Assembly (NCBI GenBank): GCA_933207985.1
Contig: OW240914.1
Coordinates: forward strand, 207,729,915-207,793,914
DNA: 64,000 nt
Direction: 5' to 3'
Origin: Pelobates cultripes
Lineage: Eukaryota; Chordata; Amphibia; Anura; Pelobatidae
The first letter of the stretch is position 1; each line of letters starts with the position of its first letter. Below are positions 54,350 to 64,000 of the stretch, one piece after another. Under the pieces are notes generated by a model. The model was not told where the DNA came from. It ran no database searches and worked only from the letters and a program-made list of their open reading frames with translations. The position numbers and the translations under genes are program-made.

Positions 54350-54660
54350 TGAGAATTCTTTAATCTTAATTTTAGTAACAGGAGACTTCACATGTTGCAT
54401 AATTTTTCTTTACTAGCTCCACAGCAGCAAAGAAGCACATAGGGAAAAAATAACCAATCACAAGATAGTAGGATGTACATGAGGTATGGTAACCTAAGCA
54501 CTTCTTTCAGACAGTGACAGCAAACATATAACAAACAATAACAATAACTCCTAAATCCAACATCCAAAGGAGCAAACTTCCAGAGAATTCCACACGAACA
54601 ACCAAAACGTCTTTAGGGACGAATCAAACTGAAAAGAAAATGTGTGACAGGTTTAGACAC
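54350..54660. mobile_element. Diverged DIRS-like terminal remnant
   Basis: ATTTTAGTAACAGGAGACTT, GTTGCATAATTTTTCTTTAC, CCACAGCAGCAAAGAAG and AACCAATCACAAGATAGTAGGATGTA follow the same order as the intact DIRS left end (TTTTATTAAAGACACGG, TTATGCATAACTCTTTCTTT, CTCAGCAGCAAAGAAAG, AGCCAATCACAGGGTATAGGAAGTA). It looks like the end of an older, related element. The rest of that element is not seen. Confidence 0.5.
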
Positions 54661-55333
54661 ATAGTCATGAACGTGGAAATCCAAGTAACACACAGTATAT
54701 ATCATGTCATAGTAGTAAATTGTAAACTACAATCTGATAACTGAACAACAATCATATAAAGCTCCAATAAAAATTGCAAACCAATGGAAATATAATCATT
54801 AATGTAAACACAAAACATTAAGATCCCAACATAGCTTAGACGAGTGAGACATAAAAAGAGCACACACAATTCTAGAAAGCTCTCAAATTAGACAGTAAAA
54901 TATTTGTAAAACTTATTAACCATTTAGTTCATACAATTGGAAAAAATGTCCTATTATACGGACAGTACTTTTAAGAAAACCCAAGATTGTGCAGTCCACA
55001 CCACAAATATAGTGGCCCCCCTTTTTTTGGATCCTCCAGCACTCCGAGGGTTACAACTCAAGCAGTGATCTGGGGAGATGAAAAACTGGAATGGTGTGAT
55101 AACGTTAGGTGAGAAGCCTCCACCATATATACCCTATGTGGAGCTCTCACCTTATTGGAATACACTTGTACTTTATCTGTATTTAGTCCCAATTAATAGC
55201 CTATTGGAATGCACTTGTACTTGTATTTGGTCCCAATAGATATCTGCGAGACAGAATGTATAATAGTATAACACTGTATATATGGGTTTGCAGTACTCTC
55301 CCTATAAATCCTGCTCATCTGATTCAGGGACTT
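54661..55333. other. No gene recognised
   Basis: Possibly more of the DIRS-like remnant to about 54720. A near tandem pair (TATTGGAATACACTTGTACT / TATTGGAATGCACTTGTACT) lies at 55154-55225. Confidence 0.4.
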
Positions 55334-55679
55334 GTACTGGCCCCACAGTGTATCTCGCGGTATAAGCAATAAATGGATTTCCAATAATGATCCAAACTGT
55401 ATTTTTTTTTTGAGAAAGCCACCCAGTGCGAAACGCGTAAGTCACGTGGTGCCGACATTACATATCTGGTGTCCAGGGGAGAGGAGGATCAAGCAGCAAC
55501 ATCGGTGGACCTGTATAAGCGATCACAACTACCCCACGAACTGTGAGCCAGCTAGATATGGCTATATTGCTATATAGATTTTATTGTTTATTTTAATTTC
55601 AGATAAAAATAAAGTTTGGATTATTATTGGAAATCCACTTACTGCTTATACCGCGAGATACACTTTGGGGCCAGTCTGA
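55334..55679. repeat. Inverted-repeat Penelope-like element with hammerhead-like core
   Basis: 55334-55394 and 55614-55679 are reverse complements over about 60 bases (ACTGGCCCC..GTGTATCTCG, CGGTATAAGC, TGGATTTCCAATAAT). Between them TTGAGAAAGCCACCCAGTGC is followed by GAAACGCGTAAG (55410-55440), and AATAAAG lies at 55608. The layout parallels the repeats at 31 and 39 kb. No reverse transcriptase is present. Confidence 0.65.
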
Positions 55680-55972
55680 TGGCTTCCGATGCTATGCCTC
55701 ACTGCCAGGCTCCACATGGAAAAGCCCGGAAGTGATCGCTCTGGGGATAGCGATTACCTGGTGTTCTCAGGGGGCCACCAGCAGTGAGGGGGGTATTGCA
55801 GTGATGCCTCAACATCAATGCATCGCTGCAATAACATTAGAGCTGCTGTAAGCGAACATGATCGCTTCCAGCGCTCTAATTCCCTGCAGACGTATCAGGT
55901 ACGTCTGCAGTCCTTAAGGACCTTTTTTTGTCGGACGTACCTGATATGTCCGCGGTAACTAAGTGGTTAATA
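55680..55972. mobile_element. piggyBac-like MITE right part
   Basis: Ends with inverted CAGACGTATCAGGTACGTCT and GGACGTACCTGATATGTCCG blocks and a terminal TAAGTGGTTAA. This resembles TTAA-flanked, CGTACC-type elements. The left end is missing. Confidence 0.4.
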
Positions 55973-55989
55973 ATAGCATCAAGAATATT

Positions 55990-57990
55990 AAAATTATTGT
56001 CTTAATTTCATTATGATGAGCCCACAGAATATTTTCTAAATTCTTAATTTTTAATAACTGATTCTATCAGATACCAGTCTTCCTGTTTACATCTGTCTAC
56101 TTGAAATGTATGGACTTGAGTAATCAGCACTAAATTAGCATAGTTTTCTAATTTAGGTATGCTTAATCCTCCTTGCTGTACCGTAGATTATAGCCGGTTT
56201 CTACATATTGTAGGTTTTTTCCCCAGCCATATGAACTTTTCTGTAATTTTTTTTTTTTCAAAGTAGTAGTTTGCAGGAATTTTAAGGGGTATCATGCGTA
56301 AGCGATATAACCATTTGGGGAATGCATAGGCTTTTATTATATTCATCCGCCCATCCATGAAACAAAAAGATGTTTCCACTCTGCTAACTTTTTTTCATAT
56401 TCTTTGATTAGAACAAGAAAATTAGCTCGCCAAAGATTTTCAACATTATTTGTTAAAAATATCACCAAGTATGTAATCCCTGCTTTGTTCACCTTGAGTC
56501 CGTATTGTCTTTGAATTTTCTGTATTTCTTCTATTGCTCTTGATGTAATTTCAGATTTATTTATATTTACTTTATAATTATACAGAGAACTATATACGTC
56601 TATCTCCTTTAAATAAGTGACATAAAGATGTTTCTGGAGAATCAAGAGTTACTAATACTTTGTCTGCATATATGGTTAATTTACATTCTATTGTGCCAAT
56701 GTTTATGCACTTAATATTTCTATTCTTTCGAATAATACTAGCAAGTGGTTCCAAGGACATAATATAAAGTATAGGGGCTAAAGGGCATCCTTGTCTCATC
56801 CCGTTCTTAATGTTCAGCCATTTGGAACATTCCCCAAATATCATTATACTCAACCCCAGTCTGGAAGATGGGGTTGAGTATAATGTCATGACAGAGTCAA
56901 TTAAGCCATCACCCAAGTTAAATGCTCTCAAAGTTTCTTCCAAAACCAGCCAGTTGACCCTGTCAAAGGCCTTTTCCGCGTCAATAGACAGCATTAGTAT
57001 CGGTTGATATTTTTGGTTTGTATATTCAATTAAATGCATTATCTTTCTAATATTACTGATTGATTGACTGGATCTTACAAACCCTGTTTGATCTATTCCA
57101 ATTATTCAGGGCAGGATTGTATTTATTCTCTCAGCCAATATTGCCAAATAGATATGTGTCTGAGTTAATTAATGGTATTGGTCTGTAATTTGATACAACT
57201 GTAATGTCCTTATCTTGATTCAGGATGGGCAGGATGGATGCTTGAAGTATCTCTTCTGGAAAACTTTTAATTTGTTTTATTTCATTTAAAAGATTTGTCA
57301 TATGAGGTGCCAGTACTTCTGATCGTGTCTTATACAATATATTAGAAATTCCATCTGGTCCCAAGGATTTATTTGTTTTTAGATTTTTTTTTTTTTTTTT
57401 ATGGCCTGTTTGACCTCTATTGTTTGAAAGGGAGCATCCAGGATTTCTCTTTGTTCCTGAGTTATTGTCAGTTAATTAGTTGTACTTAAGTATTCTTTAA
57501 TTTTCAGTTTATTTTGTTCTTGCTAAGAAATATTATACAAGGTATTATAATAATAATTCTTAAATGTGAATAAAATTGTATCTGGGATCTGTAAACTTCT
57601 TTATTGTCCGCTATTTTAAAAATTCTAGTTTTCAAATTCTGATTTTTAACTTGAATAGTCAGCATTTTTATAAGGTCTATTACCCATGTAATACCATTTT
57701 TGTTTCATTCTCAATAAAGATTTATTCGCTTTGTCTAAAAGTTGTTTTCTGATTTCATCTTTCAGGTGATCTATTTTAATTGTGATCATAGCAGACATGC
57801 TTATCTGCCTGTTTAAAAATTAGCTCATATTTTATATTGTTAGATATTATCGCCACCCCTCTCTTTTTTTTTTTCCCTCTTATAAGAAGAGTATTCAGCA
57901 TGTGGATATCTCTTGCTGATTAGATGTTTGGCATCATGAACCAACAGATCAGTCTCTTGTAGACAACAACATACATCTATTTTGGATTTT
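55990..57990 (-). pseudogene. L1-like LINE ORF2 (endonuclease end and reverse transcriptase), broken
   Basis: Minus strand, in several frames. An endonuclease trace with CLQETDLLVHDAKHLI (57990-57890) is followed by GPDGISNILYK and NYRPIPLINSD (57364-57160), DAEKAFDRVNW (motif A), RQGCPLAPILY (motif B) and IYADKVLV (56660), in which the catalytic FADD box is changed to ADK. GRMNIIKAYAFPKWLYRL then leads to FIWLGKKPTI (56360-56190). Order and wording fit the L1/Tx1 group. Frames break several times, including near 57050-57120 and 56640. The 5' part is cut by the T2 MITE at 58018. Confidence 0.85.
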
Positions 57991-58017
57991 TTTCAACATG
58001 TCTTGTAACATGCCCCT

Positions 58018-58570
58018 TTAAAGGAACACTATAGTCACCTAAATTACTTTAGCTAAATAAAGCAGTTTTAGTGTATAGATCATTCCTCTGCAATTTCACT
58101 GCTCAATTCACAGTCATTTAGGAGTTAAATCACTTTGTTTCTGTTTATGCAGCCCTAGCCACACCTCCCCTGGCTATGATTGACAGAGCCTGCATGAAAA
58201 AAAAAATTGGTTTCACTTTCAAACAGATGTAATTTACCTTAAATAATTGTATCTCAATCTCTAAATTGAGCTTTAATCACATACATGAGGCTCTTGCAGG
58301 GTCTAGCAAGCTATTAGCATAGCAGGATAAGAAAATCTTAATTAAACAGAACTTGCAATAAATAAGGCCTAAATAGGGCTCTCTTTACAGGAAGTGTTTA
58401 TGGAAGGCTATGCAAGTCACATGCAGGGAGGTGTGACTAGGGTTCATAAACAAAGGGATTTAACTGCTAAATGGCAGAGGATTGAGCAGTGAGGCTGCAG
58501 GGGCATGTTCTATACACCAAAACTGCCTCATTAAGATAAAGTTGTTCAGGTGACTATAGTGTCCCTTTAA
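58018..58570. mobile_element. T2-type MITE (subfamily of the 23.75 kb copy) inserted beside L1 endonuclease
   Basis: TTAAAGGAACACTATAGTCA to GTGACTATAGTGTCCCTTTAA, TTAA at both ends. Internal blocks TTAGGAGTTAAATCACTTTG and CACATGCAGGGAGGTGTGAC match 23753-24217. The two halves are nearly mirror images, so the whole element can fold. Confidence 0.9.
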
Positions 58571-59706
58571 GAGACCTGGCTGGGTTTGAACTCACTGCTC
58601 CAGCATCTCAGTCAGGTTCTCTGCCATGACATCCACTACGGGGCTTCAGTTTCAGTTTGCATTTTTCTGCAAACTGACCCTTTGCCTTGATTAAGCAGCA
58701 CTGATCCACCTGCAACCCTTTTCCAATTTGGGTCAGCTGCATCTAATTAGCAGGCTGCAGAAGCCAGCCCTGCCTGAAAACTAGTATCTGGTCATTTTGC
58801 CTGTTTGGTGTTTCCTGCCGGATCTTTGATTTGCTACTGACTGATTTCCTGGATTCTGACCTCTGCCTGATTTACCGATTTGATGTTACTCTGCTGCCAG
58901 CCCTGACCTCTGCTTCTCATCTGACCCTGCCTTTGGATTTCCCCTTAATCTGTACTGTGTTTTGGACTTTGCCTCCTCCTGTGCCATCTCCTGCAACTGG
59001 GCTGCAACTCCTGGTAAACTGTTCCATAAGTCCCCAGGTGACTGTTACACCAACTTGGGTGAGATGCCTTTGCGGGTGCAGATTTTTTTTATATCCATTT
59101 TTACCTACCCTGGAGAGGCCAACTATCAGTAATAGAGAAAAAAAAAAAATACAAGAAAGCCCTCTTATCCTTGCCACAGTATCTTGATAGCCCAGTTTCT
59201 ATTATCAATTCTAATATAATATAATATATATATATATGCTACACCTCCAAGAGTGGAAAAAATAAAAATATATTCTGTGCTTCATATTCATTTATAATCC
59301 CAAATTCCCTTTCCCTATCTGTGCTTCCTCTAAATTTTAGGGCTTCCCTAACAAAGCTTCTGATATTCAAAGTATTATTCCAAACATATTGTTTTCTTCA
59401 ATTTGTATTAGTAATTATATATATTTCTCAGAGTGCACCTGTGTTACTTAACATTATTTATATATTTGTGCTAAGTATATCTTTATTTACAGTGTTTAAG
59501 TATAATAGTTAACTATTAAGTGATGAATATAAACTATAATATCCTACTCACTCTTTCCCCAACCATTAACTTTATATCACTTTGTTTCTCCCTTCCCCAT
59601 CTCTTCATCTCTTCCAGATATTTAAAAGAAAAAAAATATATTTTTATGTAATCCCATTAGATCGTGCATATATAATTGTCTACTACCCCAGAAAAATATT
59701 AATCTG

Positions 59707-59743
<37 letters not shown>

Positions 59744-59783
59744 CCCCTAGGTTGTTGCTAAATCCAGGTTATGCTTTTGTGCC
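58571..59783. other. Unassigned DNA, possibly LTR and L1 remnants
   Basis: 58571-59070 is pyrimidine-rich CTGACC/CTGCC text like frog LTRs, without defined ends. 59190-59780 is A/T-rich and ends with a (CA)n run at 59710-59741. Confidence 0.4.
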
Positions 59784-60197
59784 TTAAAGGATCACTATAT
59801 AGTGTCAGGAAAACCAACTTGTTTTCTTTACCTTTATCCAGCGCCGGGCTTCCTCTGCGCTGGTGACCTCTCCTCCCCCTCTAACGTCAGATCCCGAGTG
59901 GAGCCGAATGCACATACGCTGCAAGAGCCATGCACGCATTAAAAACGCCCATAGGAAATTATTTCTCAACTTTCCCATGGACGTTCTGCGTGCTCAATGC
60001 GATTTTCGCATTGAGCGTCGGGGAAGCGCCTCTAGCGGCTGTCAGGAAGACAGCCACTAGAGGCTGGATTAACCCTGCAATCTCTGAAAACTCTCTGAAA
60101 CTGCTATGTTTACATCTCAAGGGTTAAAACCTGGGGGACCTGGCACCCAGACCACTTCATTGAGCTGAATTGGTCTGGGTGACTAGTGGTCCTTTAA
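59784..60197. mobile_element. T2-type MITE
   Basis: TTAAAGGATCACTATATAGT to GACTAGTGGTCCTTTAA with TTAA at both ends. Body blocks (CTCTAGCGGCTGTCAGGAAG, CAGACCACTTCATTGAGCTG) match the 18 kb copy. Confidence 0.87.
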
Positions 60198-60403
60198 CAG
60201 ACTATTATTGTAAGCGTTAACCATATCTTTTTTGACTTTGACTTCTCCTCTGGGCAAGGATAACCTAGCAAGTGTAGAAAGCGGAAGAAAAGAAAAAACA
60301 AACGAAAGAGAGAAAAAATAAAATGTATCTTTATTATATCTATCCCTCTCCCTTATCCTTCAGCCCAGTTACTCCATTGAGCTTCCCAGAAAATTTCTCA
60401 GGT

Positions 60404-60780
60404 ATTCATACTACTAACTTGTCTACCCATTCTTTAACTTTGGCCACACTATCCAATATGAATGATGTGTTGTTGTTCCAGATTATCAATTTCACGGGAA
60501 AACCCCATAGATGATTTATTTTTATTTATTTTTCCCTGAGCAAGGTAGTAATTTCCTTAAACTCTCTTCTTTTTTGTCTTGTTGTAATTGATAAATTGTG
60601 AAAGAAGGACAGAGTTGTAAATCTTTTGTCTGTTGGAGTAAAGTTTCTGGCTGCCTGGAGGATCTTTTGTCTGATATAGAAGGAGGAGAAACAAATTATT
60701 AAATCTCTAGGTAGTTCTTCAGGAATCCCTCTCGGTATGGGTCCCAGCGGGCGCGCATCATTGCGGCGGCATTCCCACAC
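60404..60780 (-). pseudogene. L1-like LINE ORF1 C-terminal domain
   Basis: The minus strand gives RQKILQAARNFTP, FFHNLSITTRQKRREF and KEITTLLREK (to 60526). After a stop and frameshift come HLWGFPVKLIIWNNN and DSVAKVKEWVDKL, ending at 60404. This is the C-terminal domain of L1 ORF1p (RNA-binding chaperone). It lies upstream, on the same strand, of the ORF2 remains at 56-58 kb, so both could be one element separated by later MITEs. Confidence 0.75.
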
Positions 60781-62165
60781 ATCAAGGGGAATGCCACCGA
60801 ATACTTACCTGACTTGCTGGCACCCGCCGGGTCTGCTCATGCCCGGGAGCGGACTGGGACCCGGTGGGCGCATCTCGTTTTGGCGGCATTCGTATGTGGT
60901 TATGGGAATGCCGCCCATCACACACCTCAAGCCTCTGACAGGAACTCCTCCCCCTCTCACAGCAGCTGGGTCTGTAATCATTAGAGACGCCGGCCCCTGC
61001 TGATTAGATCTTTTTAAGGGTTTGTGATTAACCCTTAGAGTGCCGTTCCATTTGGAATGTGTGGATGATGTCACACACACGTTCACTATCACATGATGTC
61101 CCTGTAGCCAATAAGGGAGTACCTTATGCTATATATATATATATAATTAATATCATTTTTTTTATTTTTATTTTTTATCCATTTCTCTGTGCCCTGTCAT
61201 GGTTTCCATTCTGGTTATCCGAGAGTGCATTTCTGGTATTGATTCTTGTGTATTTTGACCTTTGCTTTCCTTCTGACTATCCGATCTCTATATTCCTCGA
61301 CCACTGGCTTGTTCATTGTTTCTGTGATTTCTGCGTTCTTGTCCATAGCTTGTCTTGTGGTTTTTCCTTTTTTACGTTAAATCCGGCCATTCTAAGGTCC
61401 GGTAATACGTCAAAGGGTTTTCTTTTATTTTTTGCTTAAGTTCTGTGTGTTGGGCATTAGCTATTCCTGACTACTTCACAGGCTTTACTTCTTCTTTATG
61501 TCTCTCTTTCCCTAAGGAAAATATTCCTTTCACCTTGCGTCTCTTTTGTGTCTGCTTTCCCTTTAACTTTCCTCTCCCTTTCTCTACTACTTTTCCTCAG
61601 CTGAGCCCCCGAGACCAATATCAATAAAGCAAAACTTTACTCAGATTTAGCACACTTGCTTTCCTTTCTCCGGGTCTTACTCGCTTACTTCTTATCAGCT
61701 TGTACTCCCTGTTACCCACTCTCAGTGTGGATCTCTGCGGTCGGGCACCCTCTCCCTACGAGGTTACTATGTCCTAATGGACCGACACCACCTCGTCTCC
61801 ACAGCAGGCTTCCCCCGTACTCTTTACAGCACTACTGCACTGTGAAAACTGGCCCAGTATCTAGTGTCTTTGAATAGCAGACTATTTGTTAGTGCCCTTG
61901 ATACAGGATCTTCCAGAGCTAGAGGGATCGATCTGCACCCGCGGGCTTCTCCGTCGCTACGTCCACTCAGCGTCCTACGTCATGACACTCCCCGTTCCTT
62001 TTCTTTTCAGATGTTGATCTTTTCTGTGAAGTAGTGAGATTAGCAGATGGTGGAGGCGATATGGGGAATATTGTAGAGTTAAAAATCAGATTTAAAGTTC
62101 CCAGCACCTTTTTCCTCCACGCTGTGCTGGTCTCACTGCAGTTGGCCCTGCCTCCATGACTGCAA
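60781..62165. other. Unassigned DNA, LTR-like in part
   Basis: 60740-60920 has a repeated GGCGGCATTC block with inverted GGAATGCC text. 61190-61620 is pyrimidine-rich with TTTACGTTAAATCCGGCCAT, similar in style to frog Gypsy LTRs, but I find no TG..CA ends or target duplication. Confidence 0.35.
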
Positions 62166-62405
62166 TCATCAATCTTGATAATCTCAGCCAATCCAGTGCT
62201 TTCCCATAGGAAAGCATTGGGAGGCTATTGCACATGTGTGACAAAACATCACGCTGCGCCATTCACGCTGCGCCATTCACACTGCACTCATTGAGATGCA
62301 TTAAATCAATGCATCTCTATGGGGGACGTTCAGCTAAACTTAAGTGCGGCGCCCTGTCCCAGGATGCACTCTAGAGGCTGTCTTGAGTGATTGTCACTAG
62401 AAGTG
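62166..62405. mobile_element. Degenerate T2-type MITE
   Basis: CCCATAGGAAAGCATTGGGAG, TTGAGATGCATTAAATCAAT and GGCTGTCTTGAGTGATTGTCACTAG follow T2 block order; the TTAA ends are lost. Confidence 0.45.
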
Positions 62406-62409
62406 CTAC

Positions 62410-62687
62410 TAGGCAACAATGTTCAAACGGCTACTAGATGTATACTTGCAAGAACAGAATATTCAAGGATATAATCTTTCAATGTAGGGTAATAACTGCT
62501 TGATCCAAGGATAAATCTGACTGCCATTCTGGGTCAAGAAGGAATTTTTTTCCTAGCTTGTTGCAAAATTGTGCTTCAAACTGGGTTTTTTTGCCTTCTT
62601 TTGGATCAACAGCAAAAAACAAATGTGAGGTAGGCTGAACTTGATGGACGCAAGTCTCTTTTCAGCTATGTAACTATGTAACTATGT
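62410..62687 (+). repeat. CR1-like LINE 3' end, plus strand
   Basis: Starts at ATGTTCAAACGGCTACTAGA (end of the ORF2 coding text) and continues with TTCTGGGTCAAGAAGG, GAACTTGATGGACGCAAGTC and the tail CTATGTAACTATGTAACTATG. It is the reverse of the copy at 19983-20414, with very similar sequence. Confidence 0.85.
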
Positions 62688-64000
62688 AATGTAAATACCT
62701 TTTTTCTGAAAACAACGTACTTAACAGCATACTTACGCTGGAACGTGTCAGTTCTTAGAGAACTTATATGCAATTGTCTTGAGCTGCTAGCCTTACGTGA
62801 CTCAGTTTGTATGCTGTAAGTAGTTGTTGTTTATTCAACTGATGCATACATTCCGGATTTGTCTCTTTTAATGTAGATGTTGATCTCGTAATGTGTATTT
62901 TCATTCTACCTCACAAACCTTTTTGAGAATGCATCTTCCAGAATATTTTGTTGCGATTTTATATGCTGTGGGGCAAAAATAAAGTTATCTGTCCTTTTTT
63001 TTAAATATAAATGTCAGAGCACTCTGTGACAAGAGGAAATTATGGTTGAACACTTGGCAAAAATGCCAAGATTGCTCCTGGTAAGAACACAAGAAGAAGA
63101 CTAAAAAAAATTCTGTCTCATATTGTTTAAAAACATAGTAACTTTTTTTTATTACAGTGAAGCTCTGTGATGCATGGGCACCTAACACATTGAGTGTTCC
63201 AAGTTAAGAAAAACACAAGAGTAGTAAAACTGGACAGTGCGTGTTATGCCAAATTTGTGAATAATCTACGTGCTGAACATGCATTCGTATTGATTCGCTT
63301 ACATGTAGGTGTATATAAAACTGCATGTTTGTAATCTTTTTCTTTCTGTTTTTGTGTTTTATAGATACATGTGAAGCAAAGTGGTCAAATATCAAGTCCT
63401 AATGTATATGGCCCAATCCAAAGTTACTGGCTCTGATGAGTACTTGATGCAAAATCTTGAGCAATGGTGCATTGAGGAAAGTCCACAGAATGAGTAATGA
63501 CGATTCCTATCATTCACTGAGATGTGGAGAAAATATTTGCAATCTGAGTGAGGTTGTAAAGCTTGTTTACATGTAGATATTTGACCTCCTTTCCCTTGGA
63601 ATGTTTTAAAAACATTTGCATTGTTCATTTGCAGACAATATAAATATAACACATTCGGAGAGTAACAAATTGCACTGAGTTTAAATACCTGGTGACACAT
63701 TTAGATACATGCCTCCTAACGGTCTTGTATTTGGCAGGACAGTCAAGATTTCGGGATCCCAATTTTGTTCCCTCGTGTCCTGCATTGTGGGACTCCAGAG
63801 AACTTTCCCAATGCATCATAAGACGCACGCGCCCTACAACTACTCTCTCCGCATGGGCCTCTATTTAGGGGGATGGAGACAGCCTGTGAACAGATCAGGC
63901 TTGATGTTCGGCTCATATGCCTCTCCAGTGAGCGGACCTGCCCATAATGGGTGGCGTCAGCAAGTTGCGTCACTAGTAGCACCCTATAGGAAGACTCCCA
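62688..64000. other. No gene recognised
   Basis: A/T-rich unassigned DNA. Short frames on both strands have no family signature. Confidence 0.5.

Noticed and set aside
58831..59187. 118-codon Leu/Pro-rich plus-strand frame
   Set aside because: Pyrimidine-rich CTGACC text as in frog LTRs; no domain or conservation pattern.

Overview
This is non-coding, repeat-dense vertebrate DNA. The repeat repertoire points to a frog: many TTAA-flanked T2-type MITEs whose ends begin TTAAAGGRR, CR1-like 3' ends carrying octamer tails, an almost intact DIRS retrotransposon, L2- and L1-like LINE pieces, a Tigger/pogo transposon, piggyBac-like MITEs, several non-autonomous hAT elements and a gammaretrovirus-like ERV. 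No complete host protein-coding gene can be seen. The only good host candidate is a short GC-rich stretch near 42.05-42.43 kb that looks like a divergent promoter with one possible first exon on each strand.

Layout. 1-8.69 kb: a class I (gammaretrovirus-like) ERV on the minus strand, with PPT, env, pol, pro, gag, leader, PBS and 5' LTR. It is broken by frameshifts and a deletion, and its 3' LTR runs off the window. 8.7-9.9 kb: an LTR of another family, then a hAT-like element. 9.9-12.9 kb: little of note except a hAT MITE with target duplication. 12.9-16.5 kb: an L2-clade LINE (minus) split by a 1.2 kb hAT element with a perfect 8-bp target duplication. 17-30 kb: hAT fragment, T2 MITEs, CR1-like tails, microsatellites and a long palindrome. 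30.2-40.4 kb: piggyBac-like MITE, a compact Ty3/Gypsy-like element with 5-bp TSD, a further LTR, a full-length but broken Tigger with a nested T2 MITE, and a second piggyBac-like MITE holding an inverted-repeat element. 41.5-42.7 kb: trinucleotide repeat, candidate promoter, 22-bp minisatellite. 42.68-48.49 kb: the DIRS element, with inverted terminal repeats, a bipartite internal complementary region, and open Gag, RT/RNase H/methyltransferase and tyrosine-recombinase frames. 48.6-52.5 kb: two hAT elements and T2 MITEs. 52.5-57.99 kb: broken L2-like LINE, an older DIRS-like end, a palindromic Penelope-like repeat, and L1-like ORF2. 58.0-64 kb: T2 MITEs, L1-like ORF1 remnant, a CR1-like 3' end, and unassigned sequence.

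The genes here do not form pathways; they are parts of selfish elements and their order records nested insertion. The DIRS element is the outstanding feature. Its coding frames are open with catalytic residues in place, and its asymmetric ends are both mirrored in the internal complementary region. It lies inside a minisatellite, so the empty site can be read directly. A second theme is mosaic non-autonomous hAT elements that share one internal module, including a CRE/ETS-like palindrome, while having different terminal sequences. All family names are from recognition of motifs; no database search was possible.
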